DNA of 64,000 bases, taken from positions 267,789,830 to 267,853,829 of the forward strand of contig OZ005648.1 of assembly GCA_963930645.1 (NCBI GenBank). The letters run 5' to 3'. Of the stretch, positions 25,131-36,870 are shown in pieces; the first letter of the stretch is position 1; each line of letters begins with the position of its first letter. Under the pieces are notes generated by a model. It was not told the origin of the DNA. It saw nothing but the letters and a program-made list of their open reading frames with translations, and searched no databases. Origin of the DNA: Salticus scenicus (taxonomy: Eukaryota > Arthropoda > Arachnida > Araneae > Salticidae). A program made the translations under genes and the position numbers.

Positions 25131-27178
25131 AGAGTTGTAAAATTCTTGAGAATGATCTTTCTGAGAATATTCTCTTCAAAGAGAATAATCGAGAATTGTC
25201 TCATAGAAGCTATAATAGTGGGTAATTTTGAAATATGTGCTCTGTATAAGTATTATATAATTTATGTGTAAGTTTAGAAATTTATAAAATTTTGCTTTTA
25301 ATAAAATTATCAGATTAATTAAAATTATTCAGTTGTAGATATTTAAAAAATTTCTTTCTCAAGGCTAAAAGATAAAATCTTATAAATTATTGAACATAAA
25401 ATCCAGTGATAACCCAAGTAATAAAGTGATAAACCATTAAATGAGTTTTTTTTTTATTTCATTAAAGGCACTTATTTTTAAAGGGTGAATTTAATGAAAA
25501 ATATTTCTAATTATTTATGTTTTTGCTTTGAAATGTTTTACATTTATCTGTAGGAAATAAAAATGAATTTGTTTAACACCTACTGAGACTGTTTATACTT
25601 CAAAAAGAAATTGTTTGTCTATAGAAAGAAAGGAGAAATTGACATATGTAGCTCACAACATAAATTATTAAAAGCCAAAGACAGGGCCCGACTTACAAAC
25701 TTTTGTGTCCAGGGCACACTTTCAGTTAACTATCAGTTTTCCGCGCCTCCTTAGAATGGGTGAAATTGTATGGGAAACAAACCCCACCAGGATCATAATT
25801 AGCAGGAGGTGCAAGAAGACAATGCCCTAGCTATCTAATGTTGAAAACAATATTTTAGTCTGTTTATTGACTCTTCGCCTCTGGTAAAGAAAAAAAAAAG
25901 GAAGGAGGGGGGTATTCTTAATCTATTTCTACTCAGACACAATTTTCAATAGGCAAACAGGCCGACTATATATATATGCTGAAATAATATCTCTCTCCTT
26001 TTGTTCCCAAAGATAAATAAAAATTTCCCAGTGAGCCTAATGACAGCTGTTATTTTGTAATTTTATTCATATAAATGAAACAAAGCATAGATTGAAAGGA
26101 AAACTGGGTTATTAAACTATATATTTTTAGCTGTCAGTAAAAGTTTGTTCCCCTTAGAAATTTCGTGCCCAGGACACTGGCCCCATGTCATGTACCCACA
26201 CAATAATCAGACCCTGGCCAAAGAAAGAGCAGAAACAGTTCAGTTTAAACAAAGTAATGTTGTTGATAAAGTACTAGATAAGTTGTTTTTGTTTGTAATT
26301 AAAGAATGTAACATGAATGATCTTTCATCGAAAAATGAAGCTATTAACTTTGATTCTAAATTTTATGTAACAAGTAACTAATTACAAAATAAAATTAATT
26401 TCATTTTTAAGCTATTTTTTATTTTGGTTTTAAATTTGAATCAAACATATTTTATTTATTATTCACTATAAAATGTTGTTCGATTTAAATTTGCTAACTT
26501 TCTAGTGAAATTTCATTTTTAAATCAGAGACTTTAATGATTCAAAAAAGTTTTTCAAGCAAATTAATTTTTATGCACATACCATCAAATTACTGCTTAAT
26601 TAAAAATCATCAGTATAATAGATAATAAACCTAAGGTTTATATATAGAAATATATAGAATAAGAATTATAGAAATATGAATTATGTAAATTAGATTTCAA
26701 AAATAAATCCACATTATTATTTCTTTTTTTCTCCGAAAATCTTTCTGAGGAGAATACTTCTTTTAAATTTGAAATTTTAGTTATGGTTTTGTTACGAATG
26801 CAAATTTTTAAGTTTAACAAAAATTTGTATTTTAATATGAATAATTATTCATTATTTGCCATTGAATGCTTTTTGTCATGGAATATGTAATGAATGTTTA
26901 GACAAATTGCTTTGTGGAGCTTACTAGAGAATATTCTCTGATTGAAAATTATGTATTATAAAGAAAATATAGTGAAAAAAATTTGTTTGTTTTAGTTGTG
27001 CCTTTAAAATTGAATAATTATGAATAAGTTTTATAATTTAAGTCATAAACATGAAAATTGTTTGTATATTTAAGAAAAATAAGAATATTCTCGATTATTC
27101 TCTGAATTTAAAGCATCGGAGAATAGTCTTGTTCTCAGAGAATATTCTCCAGAGAATATTCTCATCTTACATCTCTAC
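25131..27178. mobile_element. Inverted-ended element with GAGAATATTCTC motifs, probably hAT-type
   Basis: The left end AGAGTTGTAAAATTCTTGAG and the right end, inversely AGAGATGTAAGATGAGAATA, are followed by clusters of GAGAATATTCTC at both ends (25150-25200; 27090-27165). TAAGCAT lies outside both ends (25124-25130 and 27179-27185). The interior holds a second hAT-type insertion (25682-26216). The frame ending KNEAINFDSKFYVTSN at 26381 might be a transposase scrap, but I cannot assign it. Confidence 0.6.
25682..26216. mobile_element. Short hAT-type MITE with perfect 8-bp duplication
   Basis: The ends CAGGGCCCGACTTA and, inversely, CAGGGTCTGATTAT are flanked by GCCAAAGA at 25674-25681 and 26217-26224. 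The element is 535 bp with no coding capacity. It is nested inside 25131-27178. Confidence 0.82.
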
Positions 27179-27420
27179 TAAGCATAAGTTAAAAATACTC
27201 CAATTGTTTTCAAGTCATCTTAAAATGTGTATCATTTGAAAGTCTATTAAAAACTAAAAGTTGAAGAATTTTCCAAATTTAATATTTTCTTCATTTGTAT
27301 ACAGAAAAAATATAAAAAATAAATCTATTTTTTTATTATTTTTATGTTAATTTGGCTTCTTTTGATAAACTGAATTTTTTAACTATTCATTTAACATTAT
27401 TGCTGTTATTTGCATTATAG

Positions 27421-27681
27421 GTTCAGTTTCAAGTCCACCCGTCTCTTAAAGCTAAAGATGAAGCTTTACGATATGTTGAAACTCTCATATTTCGATTACT
27501 TGGTATGCTCTGTGCTGCTCAGCCACATACAGTACAAGATGTAGAAGAAAGGGTTCAAAAGACATTTCCCCATCCCATTGATAAATGGGCAATTGGTGAT
27601 GCTCAAAATGCCATAGAAAAAGGAAAGAAAAAATCCCCTTTAGTTTTACCAGTAGAGAAAATTCATCCACTTATACAAAAG
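27421..27681 (+). CDS. Sos: Son of sevenless (Sos), second visible coding exon
   Basis: Encodes 87 residues in phase 0, between acceptor GCATTATAG|GTT and donor CAAAAG|GTAAAA. It begins VQFQVHPSLKAKDEALRYVE and contains MLCAAQPHTVQDVEERVQK, TFPHPIDKWAIGDAQNAIEK and LPVEKIHPLIQK. These are hallmark blocks of the Sos N-terminal histone-fold domain: the first histone fold, and the FPHPIDKWA linker, both strongly conserved in animals. In the family this domain packs against the DH-PH module and contacts membrane lipid, restraining Ras exchange activity. No stop or frameshift is present. The large unspliced frame running on to 27834 is intron read-through. Confidence 0.97.
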
Positions 27682-28069
27682 GTAAAATTTTATTTTATGT
27701 CTAGTACATTATATTGTAGCAAATTCTTAATTAACTATATTAAACTAGCAGGCATTGCTTGCTCACTGGTCACTGTATTTAAATTAATTCTCACAGTTAC
27801 AGGACATTTAGTGTGGTCCCTAAAAGTCCTTTAACTCTTTTCAGGTCCCTAAAAGTCCCTGTTTTTGGCAAAATGGTCCCTAAGTCCTTTTTTTTTTTTT
27901 CTCCCTTCCCTTAGCATCAATTTCAAATGCAAGAGTGGATGAATCTAGATCAGCAATCACCAATTTGACAAATTAATTCTAGTGTGACTTCAACAGTCCT
28001 GAAACAGGATAATATTTATATATTCTCCTTTTAAGTACATAAAATCTGCTATTATGAACACTTTATCAC

Positions 28070-28570
28070 CCAATCAAACATTATCTTCTAAAGAAGCTTT
28101 GAAAAATGCACACAGAAAAAGAACCTATACGCAACAGAAAACAGGTGTAATTTTAACAACAATTTTATTTTTCAATTGATTGTATGATAAAAAAATCGAC
28201 AGAGATGCTAAAATCACAGGAACATCAACTGTAAAAGAAACAAAAAAAAAAAAACAAGTCTTTCTCAAGAAGAAAATTTGGACAGCATTAATACTTAATC
28301 AATTCATAAAAGTTGGAAAATGTGTTAAAGTAGAATTTTCTGGGAAAAGATCAAAGAAAATATTTCATGGGATCATTCTTTCACACAATCATAAATATTC
28401 TGAAAATTTTGAAGGGATAAAAAAAAGTTTAAATGGAAGCTCCTATTGGATTTTCCAGAGAAAGATTTTTCTGATGTAGATGCATCGTACATTCCAAATG
28501 TTCTTCCCGAACTAATGATGGACCATAGAGACATTTTTTTTCTTGAGAGAACACAAAATCAAGTTTTTAT
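28070..28570 (+). pseudogene. Decayed transposable-element protein fragment
   Basis: One frame (28180-28479) gives KCVKVEFSGKRSKKIFHGI and FEGIKKSLNGSSYWIF. A second frame (to 28560) continues with PEKDFSDVDASYIPNVLPEL and MMDHRDIFFLER. The order, a basic stretch then a GKR...GI core then an acidic DVDASDI-like end, resembles C-terminal regions of DDE transposon proteins common in arthropod genomes. At least one frameshift separates the halves and stops flank them. I cannot name the family with certainty. Confidence 0.4.
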
Positions 28571-28645
28571 CAAAAAAAAGGAATGTGTATTTGTAATTTT
28601 ATTTGCATGAAGTAAATTGTATTAAAATTTAAAACAGTTTTAAAG

Positions 28646-28692
28646 GATGACTTATTTTACCCCAACCCATGGGGTAAAATAAGTCACAAACA
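28646..28692. repeat. Short inverted repeat GACTTATTTTACCCC
   Basis: GACTTATTTTACCCC is followed four bases later by the inverse arm within CATGGGGTAAAATAAGTC. Related GACCTATTTTACCCC occurs at 28858-28874. Possibly the end of a small element; the partner is not established. Confidence 0.45.
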
Positions 28693-29035
28693 GCATATTT
28701 TAAAATTTATTTTTCAGTACAGATTTTTTGTTTTTTCAGAGATATTTCTCTTAAAATGTCATGAGGAATATTCATTTGCATATTTTGTGCAATGTTTTAA
28801 CAAATGGAACCAATACATTTTCTGCTATTTAAGTGCAAACGTAAAATATACTGTGTTTGACCTATTTTACCCCACCTGACCCTACTTTTGATCTTTTATG
28901 TATTTCCACATAAGAATTAAAAGATATTATAATTTTTTGTAGCTTATGATTTCTTTTTTTTCTGTGGCTTTTGTAAAAACTACTTATAATTGTATAAAAA
29001 TGTACACATTCATATCATGTTTTTTTCTTTTTAAG

Positions 29036-29119
29036 GAAATACTTGGTTATAAAGTGGATATACAAGTAACTCAGTATATTGTTGCAGTTTTAGAATACAT
29101 TTCTGCTGACATTCTTAAG
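29036..29119 (+). CDS. Sos: Son of sevenless (Sos), third visible coding exon
   Basis: Encodes 28 residues in phase 0: EILGYKVDIQVTQYIVAVLE then YISADILK, followed by donor CTTAAG|GTATTT. The stretch YIVAVLEYISADILK is the near-invariant second histone-fold helix of Sos (inference from the family). It joins in frame to the preceding exon (IHPLIQK|EILGYK). The frame continues only briefly into the intron. Later Sos exons (end of the histone fold, DH, PH, REM, Cdc25 and Pro-rich tail) were not found downstream and presumably lie beyond 64000. Confidence 0.96.
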
Positions 29120-29997
29120 GTATTTTATTTATTTATTTATTAATAAAATATATTCCAATATATAACTTTAAAATCTTTTTATCATTAAAAATTTTTGTAA
29201 ACCTTTATATATATATACACATATAATATTATAGCTTGTTATTTATGAATTTTGAACCCAGCATAACAGATGATTAATCTTGATTCTTTCTGGAAAGGTA
29301 GTCTTTACCACTTAAGAGTAGTGGGGGACAACCTGTGACCCTGAGGTTGTTAATTTCTGGCTCTCTGAAAAGGTCTTGTTAATTTAAACTTCTTCTTTTT
29401 CATTGTAATTATCCAGTTATCTTTATTTAATATTATTTATAAATTTAATTATATAAAAAATGGTAATTTAATTCCTATCTGTAAATGGTAAATTTAATAC
29501 AGCTATGCAGATATAAGCAGACATTAACCTTGATACAGCACTTCATACCCCAGATATTGAGTGGCGAGATATACTCTAATCAGCTGTATGAGTGGCCCTT
29601 ACCCCTAGAGGGCTGTGCATCTTTAACTTAGAATTTTGTCAAATGTAATTTTTTAAATTACTCTAATCAACCTGTGTTTCATTTAAATAGCTAAAATTGT
29701 GAGAAAGAACACTTTATAAATATTATGCTTTCTTTTTCTTGTAAAAGTAATTTCACTAGCTAGAATACTGTAGCTGTCCTTAAAAACTTATATTATTTTA
29801 CTTTTTATACTTAAATTTAAGGTTTTTAAAAATTTATAAATGTGATGCTACTGGTTCAAGTTTTCCTTTTTATGAAAAAATGCATTATTTTAGTGTTAAG
29901 TTAAATATGCAGTATAATGGTATATTTTCAAAAACATTTTCTGTTTGAATATGTATAATGCAGATTTACTTCATATTTATCATTTCCACAAACATTC

Positions 29998-30039
<42 letters not shown>

Positions 30040-30427
30040 GAAAAATTAGACTTAGTTGTGTAAAATTGTTTATCCCACAAAAGCAAATTAGGTGCAGCAT
30101 CTCTGTTCCCAATTGCAGCCTTGCAGGGAAAGCTTCCACCGCAAAGGAGATAATTATACTTAATTATTTTTAAAATTGGTTGTTTCTAAAAGAATTTTCT
30201 ACAGTGCATGTCATAAATATACCTACTTTTTAAATTTTAGTTTCGTGATCTTGAAATTAAATCTTTTTAATTGGAATTAGTTTTTTTAAATTGTACATCT
30301 ATAACTCGTAAATAAAAGCAATTGACCTGAATAATATCGGATGTATTTTATTTAAAAGATATAACAGCATGTCAAAAATATACCTACCCCAAAGAAAAAC
30401 AAAGATTATATGAAAAGTAGCACATTG

Positions 30428-32640
30428 TTAATAATCAATTACATTCCCATTTCTCTGGATTAACTGAAAAATGTGATTATTCATGTTATGCACAAGGTTA
30501 CTTGTAGTTTGTGCATCAATTTTATACCAGGCATTCAAAATTGCAGCTTTAAGTTCGTCTGTAGAATGAAATTGTTTGTTATTGGCATATATCTCGCGTA
30601 CAAGTATTCCCCAAAGGTTTTCCATTAGAGTCAGATCAGGCGTGCAGGCAGGCCATTTTAATACTTGAATGTCATTGGCTGAAAACCATTGAGAAGTGGT
30701 GGAACTAGTATGGATGTTTGCATTATCTAGCTGAAAAGTGTACTTTTTGCGACGAAATCTTCTTAAAAATGGCAATAAATGTGTGTCTAACACACTAACG
30801 AAGTTGTTGCTGTTCATCTTTGATGAAGTGAAAGAAAGCGGAAGAGTTCCTCAGCTACAGAAAGCACCCCATACCATAACACTTCCACCACCAAAATTTC
30901 TTCTGGAGAAATAACATTTTTCTTTCCTCAGATCTCTCCAATAGTGTTTAAACGCATCAGATCCATCCAGATTAAATTTTTTTTCATTGCTAAATATGAT
31001 CTGTGCAATAAAAATGAAAATATGTAACGTTTTGGTACATATTCATACTTGCCAACTTTTCCGGTTTTCCCGGAAGACTTCCGGTTTTTTAACGTATCTT
31101 CCGGTCTTCCGGACAGATGATGAAATCTTCCGTTTTTAAAAAAGTCGCGGATATCGTTCGTTTTAAAAAGAAACCCAAATGTTCTACGAAAACTCCCGAT
31201 TCACAATCTTTTTCCATCCATAACATAAATGTCAATATTCATTTCGAACTTGCTTTATGAGATTCTAGAACATGTAAAGAAATAGAATTGTTAAATATTT
31301 CTTGCTGATGTAAATATTTTTTGCCCCCCCCCCCTTTATTTATCTCCAACTAGTGATCAGCAATCTAATGTTCTGCAGAAGTCTTTTGTTTCCTAATCTT
31401 TATCCATCTGCAACATAAATGATAGTATTCATTTTAAAGTTTTTACATTAGATTCTAGAAGTAGAGTTGGAAGAGTTTAATATTTCTTACTCTGTAATTA
31501 TTTTTGTATCCCCCCCCCGCCTCCCCGGATTGTGATCAATGATCAATTCTAGAAACAATAAAGCAATGGAAGTGCTCAATATTTCTCACATATGTAAATT
31601 ATTTTTGGATCGTTATTGCTGAATTTAATGAATCTGTTCATTTTTTCTCAATTAAATTAAATATTTGTTTGTCATATTTATACCAAATGTGTAAACATGG
31701 GAAAAAAATTAAGAATAATTTTTTCAGGTAGGAAAATTTTCCCCAAATCAATTTAAGAAAATTAATACTCAGTTGGTTTTTTGCACGTTTGAAACTGATA
31801 ATTAGCTACTGCTACCTTTTTTTTATATGAATGATTAATGTACATACACAAAAATCATATTCTAAATTTATTTAAAAAATTAGTTATACTTTAACTTAAC
31901 TAAGTTTTTTTGTCTATTGTTAAATAAATTTCTTACAGATTCTGTTTAGTAGATATTTATGTGTTGAAGAGTAATAACTTCATTTAAAACTTTTATATAT
32001 TTAGTATAATCAATCTATAAGTAAAACGTTTTTATAGATTGCTTCTAAATATTAAAATTGTAAAACTGTATTGTTTAATACGTCAAAGAGAGAAAAAAAA
32101 AATCTTCCCTTTTTTTGTGAAATCTTCTGGTTTTTCAACGACAATCTTCCCTTTTTTTGTTAAAATTGGTTGGCAGGTATGCATATTATACAAGTGATTA
32201 ATGAAAAGAGAAAAATACGAACCATATTCCAGTCTGTGCTCATGCTATTTTTAGCAAATTACAGCCTCTGAATTTTGTGTTCCGCCTTTAATTTTGCAGC
32301 TGAAGTCATTTTCTCTCTCTTTGAATTAGGATTTCGTTGTATAGTTTGGATTATAGTAGATTTGCTCACTTGCAATTGGCACTCTACTTTAATTTTGCTG
32401 GCTGATTTTGTTAAATTCGATGCAATTCTAGAAATTTGCCTTTCTTCTCGTTGAGTCAGTGTTTTAGGACGACCACTTTGTCTTTTTATGCCATATGACC
32501 GCCTCTTTGTAACAGAATACATCCTTTGGATCAATGTAGGTGGTTTGCAATAAATTTATAACTTTTACCTGCAGCACGTAAAGATTCAATTTGAGCTTTT
32601 TCAACTTCAGTTAGTTCCTTGCCACGTGGCATTCTTGAAA
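30428..32640 (-). pseudogene. Tc1-like transposase, broken
   Basis: The N-terminus (MPRGKELTEVEKAQIESLRA, then KSYKFIANHLH) is a paired-type helix-turn-helix. A frame change leads to SGRPKTLTQREERQISRIAS, containing the GRPK AT-hook-like motif. After the insertion, the catalytic part reads SVMVWGAF, then LDNANIHTS (second Asp) and DLTLMENLWG (Glu), with 34 residues between Asp and Glu. Lesions are a frame change near 32531, the 1.1-kb insertion at 31044-32181, and a stop just after GAFCS (near 30850). Inactive. Confidence 0.9.
31044..32181. mobile_element. Small element with CATACTTGCCAAC ends, inserted in the Tc1 copy
   Basis: The left end CATACTTGCCAACTTTTCCG and right end TTGGTTGGCAGGTATG are inversely related. 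CATATT occurs outside both ends (31038-31043 and 32182-32187). Subterminal CCGGTTTTCCCGG/CTTCCGG motifs are iterated near 31066-31135 and degenerate near 32102-32155. The interior contains imperfect ~180-bp repeats (31205-31335, 31385-31530, 31540-31620). No ORF. The superfamily is uncertain; a hAT-like 8-bp duplication is not seen. Confidence 0.65.
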
Positions 32641-33075
32641 TAAAAATCGCAATAGGCTTTTTACGTACACGAAAACTGTAAAAAATAGCACAGTAGGTAT
32701 ATTTATGACATGGCACACAATGTTCAAATTTCGATATCTGTACACTCATTTAATATTGCAAAAAATTTTCCGGTTTCTATTTAAAAATCAAATTATTCTT
32801 TTATAATGCAATAATATTACTTATAAACTACTTGCATAATATCCGATATTTTGAAGATTTCAATGAAAAACACAAGGGTAGGTATGTTTATGACACATAG
32901 TGCATCTGCTATTATCAGTAAAAATTAAAAAAATTAACAGAATTCCTATCTACACCTTCAAAATCTGTTTTAAAACTAACATTGGTAAAATGGTTGTTCA
33001 GTCTTTCTATCTGTATTTAAGTTTCAGATCGGTTAAATTTTGAAACATTTCAACATTTACACCATTTTTCAAAAC

Positions 33076-33274
33076 TGTAAAGGCACTTAATACTTATTTA
33101 AAACACAAATACACTTTAATCACTCATAATTTATTTATTTCTCTACGCCACGTTCTGCGGTCGCCGAACACACACTTTGCTTCACAACACAAAACTCTCT
33201 TCGCTTCACTTCAAAGTTCTTTACGAAGAATACAAATTATAGGTGGCGCGGTGTTAACGCATGCAAGCGTAACA
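33076..33274 (-). repeat. 3' LTR of the BEL/Pao element
   Basis: 199 bp, reading TGTAAAGG...GTAACA on the + strand. It differs from the partner at 42687-42885 at two visible bases. The sequence just inside it, on the minus strand, is GGGGGCCGGTA, a short purine-rich tract consistent with a polypurine primer. Confidence 0.95.
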
Positions 33275-33490
33275 TACCGGCCCCCATTGCAATGTTTATT
33301 AAACATTCAATCACTGTCAGAAACTAATATACATATTTTTTTTTCAAAAAAAACAAAATAGTTTATAATGTAATCCACACATGAAGAAATATAATACTCA
33401 AAGGCTATTCATAAGAATGTCAATAATGCAACAATTTAATACACAGAACATGAAAACAAAAAATTTATGTACAAGTAAATATTAATGAAC

Positions 33491-35395
33491 TTAAAGTTTC
33501 ATTGGTAGTAATGATATTTTGCAAACAGGTCTCTTATATGTACCTGATGCAGTTTTAACCCCAACAACCCTTATTTTTTTATCCTTGCCAGGATAAACCT
33601 CACAAATTCTTCCCAAGGCCCACTGGCATTGTGGCAAATTCTCTTCTTTCAAAATAACCAGATCGTCGATCTTTACATTACTTTTATCAAAGAACCATTT
33701 TGTTCTTTGTTGGAGATGGCTCAAATAAGAGTTTGACCATCTATTCCAAATAGTTTGATTTAATCTGGTTATTTTTTCCCAGGATGCCAATCTTGATTCT
33801 TTAAGTTTTGATAAATCTGGCTCTATAAGCGCACTAAAGGGTCGTCCAATGAGGAAATGACCTGGAGTTAAAACATTTAAATCATCAATATCAGATGAAA
33901 GCGGGGTGAGAGGACGAGAATTTAACATGCACTCTATTTGAGTAATCACTGTGAGGAATTCTTCGTATGTTAATTTCAAATTACCCACTACCCTTCTTAA
34001 ATAGAGCTTGAAGGATTTTACTCCTGCCTCCCAGAGACCTCCAAAATTTGGTGCTCTAGGTGGAAGGAAATGCCAGTCAATTCCCTCAGAGGCCATATAA
34101 TTCGCGAGGGTTTCATCTGGTTTAAAAACCAAGTTAAATAATTTTTTAAGTTCAAGATTGGCACCAACAAAATTTTTTGCATTATCAGAATAGAGCTTAC
34201 CACATTTGCTTCTTCTAGCAATGAAACGTTTAAGTGTTGCGATGAATGCGTTACTGGTTAAGTCAGTTACCATTTCAATATGCACAGCTTTTGAGACAAA
34301 ACAGATAAAAATACAAACATATATTTTGTTATATAGCCCTTTCCGTTGTCTTTTGTACTTGATGTAAAATGGACCACAGAAGTCAACGCCGGAAACATTA
34401 AACGGATAATTTACATTTACTCTCTCTCTAGACAAACTTGCCATAATTTGATCAGAAAAAACAGGATTAGTTTTACAACACTTAATGCAGTTGTGCACTA
34501 CTTTTCTACATATACTACGCCCATTAATTATCCAAAACCTTAGTCTGATTTGATGCAATAAGGCTTGTGATCCACTATGCAAATATTTTCTATGAAAATA
34601 TTCTACAATTAAATGTGTTAACCTATGTCTTGGGGGCAACAAAATAGGAAATTTCTGATTGTAATTGATATCACTATTATTAAGTCTACCTCCCACTCTC
34701 AAAATTCCTTCATTATCAATAAATGGATTCAACATCTTCAACTTACTGTTAGGCTTTATAGCCTTTTTTACCTGTAAGTCTTTAATGTCTTCGGAAAATT
34801 CCTCTCTTTGTATGCACTTCAATAGAACTTTCTCTGCTTCAACAATATCTGAAGATTTAAGTGGTCCTCTTGTTTTGTAAAGAGGATTTCTGCTGTTATT
34901 TATGAACCTGAAAATAAAACTTATAATACGCAGAACAGTTAAATAATTATTACTTAAATTCAGCAGATTACACACAAAGTCACTATCAGTTACCAAATTA
35001 AAAACATTAAAATTATCATCACAGTTTGTGTTAGACTTTTTTAGTTCTACTCTAAAATCGTCCAAATTTTTTGGGTTAACAGTTATTTGACTCGGATAGT
35101 CCCTTTCTAGTAAAAAGCTGGGTCCGCTTAACCATAGTTCGTGATCGAACAGTTTATCTGGATCAACGCCTCTTGATAACACATCAGACGGATTTTGATC
35201 TGAAGCGATATGATGCCACTGTTGGATTGGTGAAAGGTCTTGGATAGTTGCTACTCTATGTTGCACAAACGGTTTCAAATCCATGGGTTCCTTCTGTAAC
35301 CAGGCCAGAACAATTGTAGAGTCTGTCCAAAAATAGACTTCGTTGATCATCACCTTTAAAGCAGCCAACACCTTATTCATTAGCTTTGCCAGCAA
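33491..35395 (-). CDS. BEL/Pao Pol C-terminal part: end of RNase H and integrase
   Basis: An uninterrupted 634-codon frame. It starts within the RNase H region (FWTDSTIVLAWLQKEP). Then come an H2C2 zinc-binding domain (EYFHRKYLHSG ... CIKCCKTNP) and the integrase core with all three acidic residues: Asp in GVDFCGPF, Asp in LYSDNAKNF and Glu in FGGLWEAGVK. The C-terminal DUF5641-like domain includes LKEENLPQCQWALGRI. In an intact element this is part of one polyprotein and not separately started. Its upstream border is a TGA in place of the expected Arg codon (P*LELCAA, ~35403). The integrase itself looks undamaged. Confidence 0.9.
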   Translation of the reverse strand: MLAKLMNKVLAALKVMINEVYFWTDSTIVLAWLQKEPMDLKPFVQHRVATIQDLSPIQQWHHIASDQNPSDVLSRGVDPDKLFDHELWLSGPSFLLERDYPSQITVNPKNLDDFRVELKKSNTNCDDNFNVFNLVTDSDFVCNLLNLSNNYLTVLRIISFIFRFINNSRNPLYKTRGPLKSSDIVEAEKVLLKCIQREEFSEDIKDLQVKKAIKPNSKLKMLNPFIDNEGILRVGGRLNNSDINYNQKFPILLPPRHRLTHLIVEYFHRKYLHSGSQALLHQIRLRFWIINGRSICRKVVHNCIKCCKTNPVFSDQIMASLSRERVNVNYPFNVSGVDFCGPFYIKYKRQRKGLYNKIYVCIFICFVSKAVHIEMVTDLTSNAFIATLKRFIARRSKCGKLYSDNAKNFVGANLELKKLFNLVFKPDETLANYMASEGIDWHFLPPRAPNFGGLWEAGVKSFKLYLRRVVGNLKLTYEEFLTVITQIECMLNSRPLTPLSSDIDDLNVLTPGHFLIGRPFSALIEPDLSKLKESRLASWEKITRLNQTIWNRWSNSYLSHLQQRTKWFFDKSNVKIDDLVILKEENLPQCQWALGRICEVYPGKDKKIRVVGVKTASGTYKRPVCKISLLPMKL

Positions 35396-35416
35396 AACAG
35401 CTGCACATAGTTCTAA

Positions 35417-36840
35417 TCAAGGGATTGTTAAGCTTTTAACCGGAGCAACCCTTGATTTGCTCGAGATTAATCTTATTAATGTCCGGCCACGTGAATCATT
35501 GGACTTACAATAGATGGCCGCTCCATAGCAGAGTTCTGAAGCGTCTGCAAATCCATGGATTTCTATGTTTGAAGCCTGGGGAATCACAATACACCTCTCA
35601 ATTTTTATGTCATTTATTCGTTCTAATGTAATGAGAAATTGATGCCACTCTCTGTATTCTGGCGCTGGGAGTGCATCACTCCAATCAATTTTTAGACGCC
35701 AAAGCTTTTGCATAAATAATTTGGCCTTAGCAATTATTGAGCCTAATAAGCCTAGCGGATCAAAGATCCTAGCTATCGTCGACAACACCTCTCTTTTTGT
35801 ATAGGAATTTTTCAGATCTACTTTAACTCAGAAAACAAAACAATCATCCTTTGGCTTCCAAGACACGCCTAAAGTTTTAATTTCATCTTTGTTATAAAAA
35901 TTGTAACTCTCTGTCATACTTGGAGAAAGTTCATCATTATTAGCACACCACTTATGTAGCTCCATCCCTGCGGACTGTATGACCTCCTTTAACTCCTGTT
36001 GTAACTCTTTCGCCTCCTCTAATGTACTTGCTCCAAATAACACGTCATCCATATAAAAATTATCACGAAGGATTGGGGATGCTTTCGGGAAATTTTTTTC
36101 CTCATCAAGTGAAAGCTGGTGTAAGGTTCTCATAGCTAAGTAAGGCGCTGAGACTGTTCCATATGTCACTGTTGTTAATTCAAATGTTTTGGGGGGTTCC
36201 TCAATGCTATTGCTCCAGAGAATTCGCTGCAGTGGGTACTGACTCGGGTCAATAAGAATCATTCTATACATCATTTTGATGTCAGCAGTTAAGGCGGAAA
36301 TATGCAGGCGGAAACCCACCATTATGGTAAATAAATCACTTTGTATTATTCCGCCATTGAATTGCAAGGAATTAAGAGAAGTACCATTTGTTGTTGGTGA
36401 AGAACAATTGAAAACTACACGTAATTTAGTCGTATTTTTATCTGATCTGTACACTCCGTGATGAGGTGCGTAATAAGCAACATCAGGAGTTTTATCCTCT
36501 GTTACCTCTCTCATGTGACCAAGGTTTTTATATTCCTCTAAAAAGTCTTTATATAACGACAAGTATTTCTCGTCTCTAGATAGACGTGTCCACGGCGATC
36601 TGAGTTTTCTAAGAGCAATTTCTCTAGACTGACCTAAACATGACGGGTCATCTTTTAAAGGCATTGTTACAATATATTTACCTTTCTCATTTCTCTTATG
36701 TGTACGCGTAAAATGTTCCTCACATATAGCCTGTTCTTTACTTTTGGTTAATTCTATATTTACATCCTCAATCTCCCAAAATTTTCTTAATGTTACATTT
36801 AATCCTCTCCACGTATTAATCCACAATGAATTTTAACCTC
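35417..36840 (-). pseudogene. BEL/Pao Pol: reverse transcriptase and RNase H start, broken
   Basis: Two frames carry the RT. 35828-36826 has TKLRVVFNCSSPT, ADIKMMYRMI and the catalytic box NFYMDDVLFG. 35417-35788 has STIARIFDPLGLL and the RNase H start GFADASELCYGAAIY. They are separated by a TGA near 35827 (…CFVF*VKVD). Around 36826-36840 a frame change separates RT from the upstream protease region. Motif residues are intact, but the polyprotein cannot be read through. Confidence 0.88.
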
Positions 36841-36870
36841 ATCCCTTTGATCTAAATTCCCCGTTGCAAT

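Larger units (their letters stand above)
2700..27420 (+). other. Sos: Sos intron 1 (24.7 kb, filled with transposable elements)
   Basis: Donor CTAAG|GTTATT at 2699/2700 and acceptor GCATTATAG|GTTCAG at 27420/27421; the intron is phase 0. Its content is listed separately: repeat arrays, hAT-type, Tigger, piggyBac and foldback elements. Stretches without an assigned element (2700-3429, 4700-6028, 6473-7898, 21803-23101, 23183-25130, 27186-27420) are AT-rich, with homopolymer runs such as a poly-C run near 2878-2892, and no recognisable gene. Confidence 0.8.
27682..29035 (+). other. Sos: Sos intron 2 (1.35 kb)
   Basis: Donor AAAAG|GTAAAA and acceptor TTTCTTTTTAAG|GAAATA; phase 0. It contains repeated GTCCCTAAAAGTCC motifs (27811-27893) that recur near 45783-45800 and 47520-47555, a decayed transposase fragment (28070-28570), and an inverted repeat around 28650-28690. 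Confidence 0.85.
30202..32902 (-). mobile_element. Tc1-like (DD34E) transposon, decayed and interrupted
   Basis: The left end CAGTGCATGTCATAAATATA and the right end, inversely CACTATGTGTCATAAACATA, are followed by CCTAC in both, with TA on the left (30200-30201) and a mutated CA on the right. The transposase is on the minus strand. A second element (31044-32181) sits inside. Without it the length is ~1.56 kb, normal for Tc1. Confidence 0.88.
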
